From: Trifolium pratense
Taxonomy: Eukaryota > Streptophyta > Magnoliopsida > Fabales > Fabaceae
Length of the DNA: 64,000 nt
NCBI RefSeq assembly: GCF_020283565.1
Contig: NC_060060.1
Location: 24,304,001-24,368,000 of the forward strand
Reading direction: 5' to 3'
The notes under the pieces are model-generated. The model had not been told where the DNA came from, did no database searches, and saw nothing but the letters and a program-made list of their open reading frames with translations. The position numbers were made by a program, and so were the translations under genes. This document shows positions 23,529 through 32,690 of the stretch, piece by piece (positions within the stretch are counted from its first letter, which is position 1; each line of letters opens with the position of its first letter).

Positions 23529-24722
23529 CTCCGTACCACAATATATGTCATTTTGGGAGGAAAATTTGTACCACAATATATGTCGCTTTATATTACTAAT
23601 GATACATTCAATGCTATTTTTCCTATTATACACTTAAATATTTATTAGGCTAAATTGCAGTTTTAGTCCCTCACGTTTCCTAATTGTGCCATTTTGGTCC
23701 CCTAGTTTCAAACGAGCGATTTTGGTCCCCCCATGTTTCATAATTGTGCGATTTTGGTCCCCCTAGTTTCAAATGAGCGATTTTAGTCCCCCACATTTGC
23801 CCACTTTTGCATTTTTTGGTCCCTGTTAACCATTTTGACAAAAAAATTGTTGACATTGAATTTTTTTGACACATGTTTAAATTATATTGGACAACCTATA
23901 ATTTCTTTTTTATTGTTTTTTTTTTTTGAAAAAAAACTAAGAAAAGGTCATGTGAGTTTTTTTAAAAATGTCATCATCTTTGCTCTAATCTCTCAATTGC
24001 AGAAGCTTCGACGAAAGCTCCTTATGCTGCACTGGGTTGAGATGCTTAAAACATAAGTTTTCTAATTGTTCCTTCAATTAGATATTCCTAAGCGATTGGA
24101 CAAAGATACAAAAATCTTCAAAGTCTCCTTTACAAACCTCTGTTGCTTGGCAACCGGCAATGCATATAGCGTCATCATATATGTAATCGATCTGCCAATT
24201 TAATGAAAATAGATCTTGCATCTGGCATGGCAAGGAACATTGTATGCTGGCCGCGGCTAGTTTCAACAGACTCAGGCGACCCTTCCTTGTTTTTTTTAAA
24301 AAAACATATTAAAAAAATTATAAGTTGTCAAATATAATTAACACATGTGTCAAAAAAATCAATGTCGACAATTTTTTTGATCAAAATAGTCAACAGAGAC
24401 CAAGAAATGCAAAAGGGGGCAAATGTGGGGGACCAAAATCGTTCGTTTGAAACTAGGAGGACCAAAATTGCACAATTAATCGCTTGTTTCAAATTAGGGG
24501 GACCAAAATCGCACAATTAGAAAACGTGAGGGACCAAAACTGCAATTTAGTCTATTTATTACTCTCTCTTCTTTCAATTCTTCAATTTATTTTTTCTATA
24601 CCATAAATGAAGGACAATTTTGTAAATCAACTCATAATTTCTCTTTTTTATACAACATTAATTACCTTCCTTAATATGTGTAAAAGTGTTAAAGCGACAT
24701 ATATTGTGGTACGGAGGGAGTA
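23529..24722. mobile_element. Stowaway-like MITE split by a Mutator element
   Basis: Left end CTCCGTACCACAATATATGT and right end ACATATATTGTGGTACGGAG plus GGAGTA are inverted copies. The ~290-bp MITE is opened by the 905-bp Mutator element at 23648-24552 and lies within the solo LTR, giving three nesting levels. Confidence 0.78.
23648..24552. mobile_element. Mutator-type element (905 bp) with perfect 9-bp TSD
   Basis: Inverted ends GGCTAAATTGCAGTTTTAGT and inverse of GGACCAAAACTGCAATTTAG followed by TC. Exact 9-bp direct repeat TATTTATTA at 23639-23647 and 24553-24561. Several ATTTTGGTCCCC words repeat within each arm. The central 24000-24290 region is different and less AT-rich, and may be captured host sequence; its short frames have no recognisable domain. 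Confidence 0.88.
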
Positions 24723-24905
24723 TTTGGTATGTATGAATTGGAGTATAAGCTATTCTTATATGACTTGTATGCAGCATGATTAATGATTTTAGTTAGATGT
24801 TTTATTTCCACTGCTTAATAAACGTAAAATATCATGTTTGTTGTTCTTTAATTTCAATGTGTGATGCTCTAAATACTTGTTTATCTGTAATTTAAATTAA
24901 TAAAG

Positions 24906-24924
24906 CAGGTAAGGGATCTATGTA

Positions 24925-24959
<35 letters not shown>

Positions 24960-24973
24960 AGGTAAGGGATCTA
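24906..24973 (+). mobile_element. Poly(A) retroinsertion with 15-bp TSD
   Basis: CAGGTAAGGGATCTA occurs at 24906-24920 and again at 24959-24973. Between the copies lie only TGTAC and 33 A residues. This is the expected product of target-primed reverse transcription with extreme 5' truncation (LINE or SINE machinery), inside the solo LTR. Confidence 0.75.
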
Positions 24974-25411
24974 GCTAGGGTGTTACATAAATGACAATAG
25001 ATAATTTATCACAATATACACTACTAGTAAAAGTTGAATTAACAATTAAAATGAAAGATAAAAAATAAATAAATTACTTGCTAGAAATATTATAAATTTT
25101 TATTATTTCTTTGCACATGACAATGAATTATTGGCACAAAAGATTTATAAAATTCAATTTTTAATTGGGGAACATTCTAGAGTCATACACCTATTTAACC
25201 ACTCATATAAATAACCGATCATAATTGGGTTACAACCATTTCTTACTAGAGATTCAATTTGTGAATGTAAATTTTTATTTTCAATATTTTTATTTTGAAT
25301 GGAAAATATAATTTGGGTTTGTCTGATATATACAATATTGCACATGTTAAAGTAATTAAATGCAATAACTTTTTATTGAAAAAAAAAACAATTACTTATT
25401 AAAAAGTTATA

Positions 25412-25699
25412 TACTCCCTCTGGACACAAATATAAGCAAAAAAATACTTCAAATTTTGTCACTATTATAGGTAAAAGTTAACTACTTTTAAACTAATTAA
25501 TACTACTATTCATAATATACCTTTATTTAATTCTTTTTTTTTGTTGCATTTATTTCACTTTTACACTTTTCAAAAGGGGTAATATAGTAAATTCAACTCA
25601 TGTTTTGCATTAAATCAAGATAATTAACTACACTTAACTAAATTTCTTAAACACCGCGTAAATAGTTTTTTTTGCTAATATTTGTGTCCAGAGGAAGTA
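25412..25699. mobile_element. Stowaway-like MITE (unit 2)
   Basis: Ends TACTCCCTCTGGACACAAAT and inverse of ATATTTGTGTCCAGAGGAAG followed by TA. TA at both outer edges fits a Stowaway/mariner-type insertion. Confidence 0.78.
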
Positions 25700-26261
25700 T
25701 TTAATATACAATGCACAAGTTCTAATACAAACTTACTATTTTAAACTTATTAATCTTAATATATGTAAATTTGCACATGATAGAAAACTCATATAATATT
25801 ATATACTATATATGAAAAAGTTATACAAAAGGGTATAAAAAGTATGCACAGCCAGAAACCACCACCTAAACAAAACATACTGCAATAAAAATAAAGCACA
25901 CCAAAAACTGCACCAATAAAAAAAAACCCGCACACTGACTCCCAAAAACAAGAGCCTCCAACACCTCAACCACAAGAGGACCTGACTCCCCCTCGAAGAG
26001 GAGAAAGGATCAGGCACTAAAGCAAGACATACACCAGGAGGGCCTCCAATCATCCAAAACCACCGAGATCCAGTTTTAGACCCTAGCAATCTTTAACGAT
26101 TCCAGCATAAAATAGAGTGTGAACAGGTACTTCTTGATTTAATAATAATAGCACATTTCCCTTGATTGTATTTAATAAATTTCATATTTGGTTAGCTTCT
26201 TGATCCCGTAACTATCAAAGTAAAAAAAATTAATTTTGCGATTCGTGGATGATATATTTTA

Positions 26262-27803
26262 GGGTTAGGGATTTGAAGAGCTTTAGTTCAAAATGGGAGA
26301 CATCGTTGTTAGAGGTAAATTGTTCCTTATCCCTCAATATATAATATTTATGTCTGGTTAATAAAATTTTATTCAATTTGGATATAATTTATGAATTGCA
26401 ATCTTTCTTTTTAGTTTTTACCATTTTCATTTATTTGTTGATATAGTATTATTGTGTTTATTAATTTGTGAATATTTGTACAAGCAAATATATTCATTTG
26501 ATTTGATTTTATCTTGGGGGATGCTAAGCAAGTTGAGAATTAAAGTGTAATGTTGAAAGTGATTTGTTGTATGTGATTCAGAGAAACCTACCGTGGATGA
26601 ACCTACATAGACATTTGCACCAAGTAAAATGGCACTAACTATACCTAAAACTGTCAGAATGGGCTACCCGACCCGTTTAGGATTAGCCCTAACAGGTTTT
26701 GGGTTTTATCGATCTGAGGTTAAGAGCTCTGTTAAAATATGATTTCTAAAAATACCCATATTTTTTAAAAAAATTAAAAATACTTTAAAAAGTATTACAA
26801 ACAGCACATTCTAGCAAGTAGTAAAAAGCAATATATTGTGTTGTTTAAGTATAAGTGGTTTAATTGTAGAGCTAATATAAACTCACTTGGATTGGTCTGA
26901 TGGTATTGACTTGAGACTTGAGAGTGTGGTATTCCTTAAAATCTCAGTGGAATAAGGTTATTATCGATCATCATGGTCGTGGATAATGCAAGGCCATCAA
27001 GGATATGGCCTTAGGCAGTTAGGCTCCACATAAAAAGTTACCTTGATAGTAATTATTTAATGCACATTACATTCTTGATTATAAAACTCCGATAAATGAT
27101 TTTTCCGCTCAAAAAGTTAAAAGGTTAATATAAAAAAAAATTAATAATTTATATAATAGTAAATTTCTTTAAATTTTTTCTCATAGGCCTCGAAATTCCA
27201 GTACACGGCCCTGTTGATCATGTATATTGATCGTAGGATGATAAGCAATAATGAATAACGCTGAATTAGGAATGGTGGATCTGCTGAATGGTGGATCTGC
27301 TGCACCTTCTGATTTTTTTTTTAAGTAGTCTAATGGCTAGAAATTCCACTCATAAGATGGATAAGTGGGATGACCGGGGTTCGAACCCCGGCCCACTGCA
27401 TATATAATACAATGTCCCTGTCAACCTAAAAATTGAATCAACCTAAAAAGTACGAAAATTGCTTATACATGATATCGAATGGAGAAACCGGATAGTTCGC
27501 TTGTTAATTGTATATCGGTTACATTGTAGTCTAGTTAAACAGTTATTTTTACTTGTTAAATTCGTTCCCTTTTTATATTGTGAAAATTCTCTTTTTTCAA
27601 GACGTTCAACTATGATCGAAGGATTCAATCATGGCTTGAACATGTATAAACATATGTACTTATATTATGCAAAATTTATTCTCCTAGTTTCTAAAGTTTA
27701 TTTTATTTTATGGTTGAAGTTGGTTTTTCGCCTGCTGATTTTATCAAAAACATTATTTCAAGTACTTGCAAAAGAACAAATGGCTTTGAAGGAAAAATAG
27801 AGG
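26262..27803 (+). pseudogene. Decayed 5' exons of the modular gene, unit 2
   Basis: The first exon-like block (about 26269-26315, with MGDIVVR) and its partner after the CAG at 26580 (EKPTVDEPT) now meet an in-frame stop, TAG. The exon at 27714-27803, matching unit 1 exon 19110-19198, keeps an open frame (VEVGFSPADFIKNIISSTCK). However, its acceptor reads TTTTATGG where unit 1 has TTTTATAG, so the AG is lost. Together these changes argue that the 5' half of this copy is no longer expressed as the original protein. Confidence 0.6.
27321..27405 (+). mobile_element. tRNA-derived SINE head
   Basis: A-box-like TAGTCTAATGGCTAG at about 27326 and a perfect palindromic B box CCGGGGTTCGAACCCCGG at 27374-27391. 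Not a tRNA gene: it has no matching acceptor stem or anticodon arm. The same head occurs on the minus strand at 61935-62010. Confidence 0.6.
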
Positions 27804-27894
27804 TTCGGCCTAAACTATACTCAAATTTAATGTGTTAGCATGTTTTTCATGAATTCAATGTTGTACGTTTTCATCTTTAGTATAATAAATTAAA

Positions 27895-28301
27895 TGCTTA
27901 ATTAGTAAAATAGTCCCTTAAAGATATTTTTGGTTTTACATTGGTCCTTTAAAGAAAAAAAAGTCCAAATAGGTCCCTTAAATACATCTCTGTTAATCAG
28001 TTTAATCATTTCCGTCCATTTTTTCCATAAACCGTTAAGTAGTGTACACGTGGCACTGTGGCTGCTTACATGGCATACATTATGTGGTAAATCGTGGCTG
28101 CTTACATGACATATATGTGGTAAATCATTTGAGGGTTTCTAGAAAAAATGGACGGAAGGACCAAACTGATTAACGGAGATGTCTTTAAGGGATCTATTCA
28201 AACCTTTTTTTCTTTAAGAGACCTATTCAGACATTTTTTTTCTTTAAAGGACCAATGTAAAATAAAAAATGTCTTTAATAGACCATTTTACTAATTAAGC
28301 C
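27895..28301. mobile_element. Mutator-type MITE (407 bp) with 9-bp TSD
   Basis: Inverted ends TGCTTAATTAGTAAAATAGT and inverse of GACCATTTTACTAATTAAGC followed by C. Exact 9-bp direct repeat TAAATTAAA at 27886-27894 and 28302-28310. It lies in an intron of the unit 2 gene. A one-ended relative, starting GGCTTAATTAGTAAAATGAT, is at about 28542-28640 in the next intron. Confidence 0.85.
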
Positions 28302-28355
28302 TAAATTAAAATGACTAGTAAGAAATTTTATATTTTTTATGATTTTCTTGCCCAG

Positions 28356-30291
28356 GATACAAATGATGCTCAACTGAACGACGATCTTCAACAAGATCAA
28401 AATGTTCCTGAACTTTACAGATTTATGGGGCTCTATATTTGTAAGGAGCGTAATGGAGTTAAGTCTCTTGGAACGGTTTTCAACTATTATCTTGAAAGGA
28501 ACTTGCTTAAAGTATGGTTTTCTTTAATTTATGGCTTAATTAGTAAAATGATCTCTTAAAGACATTTTTGGTTTCACATTGGTCCCTTAAAGAAAAAAGG
28601 TCCGAATAGGTCCCTTAAAGGAAAAAATGTCCGAATAGGTCTTGGGCTCGATTCTCAGCTCATTGTAAACAAAACAAAAAAAAGTTAACTAAGTTATTTT
28701 ATTTTATTTTACAATTATTTGGATGTAGGTTCAATATAAAGATGATTGGAAGATAGAATATGTTACTCCAATGGAAGCTTTATATAATATGGCAAGACAT
28801 GAAGATTTTATTCAAGTGCAGACAGCACCAAGTGCAAGGTAAAGGATAATAGATAATTTATTAGAATGGTCTATAAAAATATAATTGATCTTTTTTGTGA
28901 TTGAATGGATGTATATTTAATTTATTTTTTTTTAAAAGGATGCATATTTAATTATTAATTTATGAAATTACAATTGGATCAGTGGTTCAAAGAAACGTGG
29001 TAAGAATAAGAAAAAGGCTGAAGTATTTAGGGGTGTGCATGGTTTGGAAACCACACCACACCACACCTAATTGATGATTTTGGTTCTAAACCAAAACCAT
29101 TTCAATAACAAACCGGTTATTTTTTAAAACTAATTTGGATTTGGTTATTAACCGGATCGAACCAATTTATAACCGGTTTGTAATAAAATTTAAGTTATTC
29201 ACATGATCCAATTTTAAATAGGTTTTTTACTTAAACTAGTTTTTTTTATTAGTTGATTAAAAAAAATAGATTTATTAATTATTTTAAAAACATAATTTTT
29301 CATTAATTTTATGATTGAATTGGTTTATAATCAACCCACAAAATATTTTTTTTAAACCCAAATTATTTTTTACTTAGCCGAAAACTTATTTTTTATATTG
29401 TTTTAAAAATATTTTTTATTATTTTAAAAAAGAGTAATTTTTAAAATTTAAAAATCTGATTTTTAAATACAAAAAAAAACTAATAAATAGGAAAAAAATT
29501 AAAATACTAAATTTTTGAAAAACTAAAAACATTAAAAACTGATTTTTTAATTATTTTAAAAAAAAAACTGATTTTTTAAATTATTTTTAAAAATTAAAAA
29601 CGTTAAAAACTGATTTTTTTAATTATTTTTAAAATAATTATTAAAAATCTGATTTTTAAAATAAAATAATATTAAAATAGCATGGGTGGTTGGTGGTGGC
29701 CGGTCGCCGGAGCACCACCGCCAACCGCCGGAGCACCACCACCGGCCGCCGGAGCGCCGCCGCCGGCCGCCGTGGAATCCGCCGGAGGTCCGCCGCCGCA
29801 CCGGCCGCCGGTGGTCCGGCGTTGACCACCGGTTGACCACCGGTCCTCCACCCCTCTTTTAATTAATTATTTTATTATATAATAAAAAATTTTAAAAAAT
29901 TAAAGATTGGGCCTGAATTAGCTATTGGGCTTAAATTTTCAAACCAATTCCAAACCAAATTACAAAAAGTGGTTATGGTTTATAATTGGTGTTTTTTTAT
30001 TGGAGTGGTGTGGTTTTTTTTTTAAATGGATTTTGTAAACTAAAATTGGATATGGATTGGTTAGTAATTTGGTTAAGGATAACCAAATTTTTTGCACACC
30101 CCTAGAAGTATTAGAAGAATCACCTGCAGCAAAGAAAAAAAGAACTGCATTTAATGGTAAGTAGAAAGATTCAAAAGTTATTTTGGTCTATAAAAATTTC
30201 CAATAGCTTATAGAAAGAAAAAAAAAATGTAGAGTTGACTCATCAGTTTGATAATAGTCTTTTGATGTATATTTCAGGTCCAAAAATATGA
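28356..30291 (+). pseudogene. Modular gene, unit 2 copy, 3' half interrupted by a hAT element
   Basis: Exon blocks: 28356-28511, 28729-28838, then one exon split into 28983-29027 and 30113-30156, and a final exon 30278-30291 ending TGA. The first block fuses what are exons 19346-19423 and 20130-20249 in unit 1: DTNDAQLNDDLQQDQNV runs straight into PELYRFMGLYICKERNGV, so this copy lost the intervening basic exon and introns. The second (DWKIEYVTPMEALYNMA) is very close to unit 1. The split exon encodes SGSKKRGKNKKKAEV then LEESPAAKKKRTAFN, a lysine-rich tail not seen in unit 1. A 1077-bp insertion sits between its halves. Read-through would give a stop, so the product is truncated unless the insert is spliced out. 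Confidence 0.6.
29028..30104. mobile_element. hAT-type element (1077 bp) inserted in an exon
   Basis: Inverted ends TAGGGGTGTGCA and TGCACACCCCTA, exact 8-bp direct repeat GAAGTATT at 29020-29027 and 30105-30112. Removing the element and one repeat restores a continuous reading frame across the exon. The interior is AT-rich except 29685-29850, a GC-rich block of CCGCCGG/CACCACC words. No transposase is encoded. Confidence 0.85.
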
Positions 30292-30318
30292 AGGATATTG
30301 TATAATTGTGGAGGCTAT

Positions 30319-31124
30319 CAGGGCCGGTTTTGGGCCAAGGCAAGCAAGGCCCGAGCCCAGGGCCTCCAAAAAACTGGGGCCTCAAATTTTTTTTTTTGGG
30401 TCCATCATGCTAAACGCGGTTAAGTATTTGTACTGAGATTTTGCTTGCAGCTGATGAAGATAGCACAGTTGGTTGGCATGCGCCTCTATTCTTAAGAATT
30501 AGGAGGGAGCGGGTTCGACTCCCAGCTGTAGCATTTTGAATTTTTTTTTGTTTGTTTTATTTAAATAGATTTGGTTTCAACTTTCAACAAATGACAATCA
30601 ATACCACCATAAAAATTATAAATTAAACAAATTCAAAAATTATTTCCTTTTACAAAGTGATGATTTTTTTATAAATAAAACCACTTTATAACTCATAAAT
30701 AACTTTACTACTTTATTTATATTCAAAAAAACTACATTTTGTTATTTTCTTTGAAAAATTTCTTCGAAAAGAAAGAATTAATTTATAAAATTAAATTGTA
30801 ATTTTGATTAAAAACACTATCAATTTCTTTTAGATCATCAACACACTATCAATTTTGTTATTCATTTTATTTGTTGTGTAAATGTTAATTTTATTTATTA
30901 ATTATCTCTTAATTTTTTAGTTACACTATCAATTTTATTTGTTAATCAATTTCAATGTTGCGGAATATATATGACATTTTTTCTGTTAGTTACACAAATA
31001 AATAACTATTTTTGATGTTGTTAACATTATTTACAATTTAAATAAATGTTGTTAAAAAAAATTATTATTAGGGGTCCATTTTTAATATTCGCCCTGGACC
31101 TCGAAAATCTCGGAACCGGCCCTG
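30319..31124 (+). mobile_element. hAT-type element, twin copy 1 (806 bp)
   Basis: Ends CAGGGCCGGTTTTGGGCC and GAACCGGCCCTG are inverted over the outer 11-12 bases. Exact 8-bp direct repeat GAGGCTAT at 30311-30318 and 31125-31132. It is the same length as, and reads as identical to, the copy at 31545-32350. It lies 28 bases after the stop of the unit 2 modular gene, so probably in its 3' UTR. It carries a tRNA-like segment. Confidence 0.92.
30448..30536 (+). other. tRNA-like segment inside the hAT twin
   Basis: A-box-like TAGCACAGTTGG at 30461-30472 and B box GGGTTCGACTCCC at 30511-30523, with flanking GCAGCTG (5') and CAGCTGT (3') that could pair as a stem. The A-to-B distance is wider than in normal tRNAs and no clean cloverleaf is seen. 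The second copy is at about 31674-31762. Confidence 0.5.
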
Positions 31125-31469
31125 GAGGCTATTCATATGATATTTTTAAACTATATATTATGTGTTGTCTTTAATCTTTGGAGTATGTGACTTTTATTTA
31201 TTTGATACTTTGATTATGCAAGTTTGTTATACTTGTGTTTTAATTTCTTTAAGTGGATATAAAGCTTGAATTGCTCTTAGCATTTGTTAGCGGTATCTGT
31301 TTTATATGAAATCTTTTTATAATCAGTTTTTGATTTGTAAGTAGAACTGAAACAATCACTATCCTCGCCTCATATTGAATAGATAAAATTAAGAGTCTCG
31401 CGATATGAAAGTAGGGATATACATCCCAACTATGTTGGTACCCATATGTTTGTTTTACCTTCACTTAGA

Positions 31470-32690
31470 CGGTCAAGTCTAACATGCATAAGTGGAGAAA
31501 GTCCTCCACGGTGCACAAGTTAGCAATTATACTATAATGAATACCAGGGCCGGTTTTGGGCCAAGGCAAGCAAGGCCCGAGCCCAGGGCCTCCAAAAAAC
31601 TGGGGCCTCAAATTTTTTTTTTTGGGTCCATCATGCTAAACGCGGTTAAGTATTTGTACTGAGATTTTGCTTGCAGCTGATGAAGATAGCACAGTTGGTT
31701 GGCATGCGCCTCTATTCTTAAGAATTAGGAGGGAGCGGGTTCGACTCCCAGCTGTAGCATTTTGAATTTTTTTTTGTTTGTTTTATTTAAATAGATTTGG
31801 TTTCAACTTTCAACAAATGACAATCAATACCACCATAAAAATTATAAATTAAACAAATTCAAAAATTATTTCCTTTTACAAAGTGATGATTTTTTTATAA
31901 ATAAAACCACTTTATAACTCATAAATAACTTTACTACTTTATTTATATTCAAAAAAACTACATTTTGTTATTTTCTTTGAAAAATTTCTTCGAAAAGAAA
32001 GAATTAATTTATAAAATTAAATTGTAATTTTGATTAAAAACACTATCAATTTCTTTTAGATCATCAACACACTATCAATTTTGTTATTCATTTTATTTGT
32101 TGTGTAAATGTTAATTTTATTTATTAATTATCTCTTAATTTTTTAGTTACACTATCAATTTTATTTGTTAATCAATTTCAATGTTGCGGAATATATATGA
32201 CATTTTTTCTGTTAGTTACACAAATAAATAACTATTTTTGATGTTGTTAACATTATTTACAATTTAAATAAATGTTGTTAAAAAAAATTATTATTAGGGG
32301 TCCATTTTTAATATTCGCCCTGGACCTCGAAAATCTCGGAACCGGCCCTGATGAATACGAATTTTACAAAATCTACCGTTTGATTAAAAGTTTATATCAT
32401 ATAGATCATCCATAAAAATTTTGAAAAAAATTGAAAATCATTTGATATGTTATTGAGACCCATCAAAATTAACGGTTTATAGTTTTTTATTGACTACCGT
32501 TAATATTGATGGGTCTCAATGACATATCAAATGATTTTCAATTTTTTTCAAAATTTTTATGGATGATCTATATGATATAAACTTTCAATCCAACGATAGA
32601 TTTTGTAAAATTCGTATTCGTGATAATATAATTGCTAATTTGTGCACCGTGAAGGACTTTCTCCACTTGTTCATGTTAGACAAAGCCCAC
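31470..32690. mobile_element. Long inverted-repeat element split by the second hAT twin
   Basis: The left arm runs from about 31470 to 31544 and, after the 806-bp insert, from 32359 to about 32480. The right arm is 32490-32690. Each arm is about 200 bp; the inner 120 bp (for example GGATGATCTATATGATATAA against its inverse) is nearly perfect and the outer 80 bp is a little diverged. The loop is only about 10-15 bases, so a transcript would fold into one long hairpin. No coding frame. Confidence 0.75.
31545..32350 (+). mobile_element. hAT-type element, twin copy 2 (806 bp)
   Basis: Identical by eye to 30319-31124, including an 11-T run, in the same orientation. Exact 8-bp direct repeat ATGAATAC at 31537-31544 and 32351-32358. 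The different target duplications show two independent insertions rather than a local duplication. Confidence 0.92.

Larger units (their letters stand above)
21329..24987. mobile_element. Solo LTR (probably Ty3/gypsy), carrying nested insertions
   Basis: Starts TGTAACGACCTAGAATTAAT and ends AGCTAGGGTGTTACA, so it has the TG..CA ends of an LTR. It is flanked by exact 5-bp TAAAT at 21324-21328 and 24988-24992. Outside the duplication, the flanks rejoin to match unit 2 (GTGCAAGGTAAA / ATAGATAATTTAT at 28832-28862). There is no internal pol region and no second LTR, so the element recombined to a single LTR. Nested inserts occupy 23529-24722 and 24921-24973; without them the LTR is about 2.4 kb. 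The part at 22330-22535 holds repeated CTCGCTTAGCGA/CTCGCCTAGCGAG words. Strand is undetermined. Confidence 0.82.
13525..25030 (+). repeat. Segmental duplication, unit 1
   Basis: Collinear with unit 2 (25110-30300). Matching landmarks: CAATAAATTATTGGGACAAA (13532) with CAATGAATTATTGGCACAAA (25121); the GAACATTCTAGAG block; the AAACCACCACCTAAACAAAA block (13790 / 25855); the exon-like GGGATTTGAAGAGC block (14147 / 26269); TATTTGTACAAGCAAATA (15344 / 26472); and the exons at 19110, 20130 and 21216 with those at 27714, 28387 and 28729. Unit 1 is about twice as long because of transposon insertions and an additional internal module copy. The outer borders are approximate. Confidence 0.8.
25110..30300 (+). 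repeat. Segmental duplication, unit 2
   Basis: Collinear partner of unit 1 (13525-25030), ending with the last exon of the modular gene. It lacks the two ACCGG hAT elements, the 15395 MITE, the 15903 hairpin, the solo LTR and the module corresponding to 16889-18490. It has its own insertions (25412-25699, 27895-28301, 29028-30104). The junction between units is around 25030-25110. Confidence 0.8.

Noticed and set aside
23680..24516. Frames on the minus strand within the Mutator element
   Set aside because: Composed of the repeated TTTTGGTCCCC words of the terminal repeats; non-coding.
27374..27391. True tRNA gene around the palindromic B box
   Set aside because: No acceptor stem pairing and no anticodon stem; fits a SINE head.
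29619..29840. Arg/Gly-rich 73-codon frame on the minus strand
   Set aside because: It is a translation of the GC-rich block inside a hAT element; no start context or homology.
30448..30536. True tRNA gene in the hAT twins
   Set aside because: The A and B boxes are too far apart for a normal tRNA and no cloverleaf with a clear anticodon arm forms; kept only as a tRNA-like segment.
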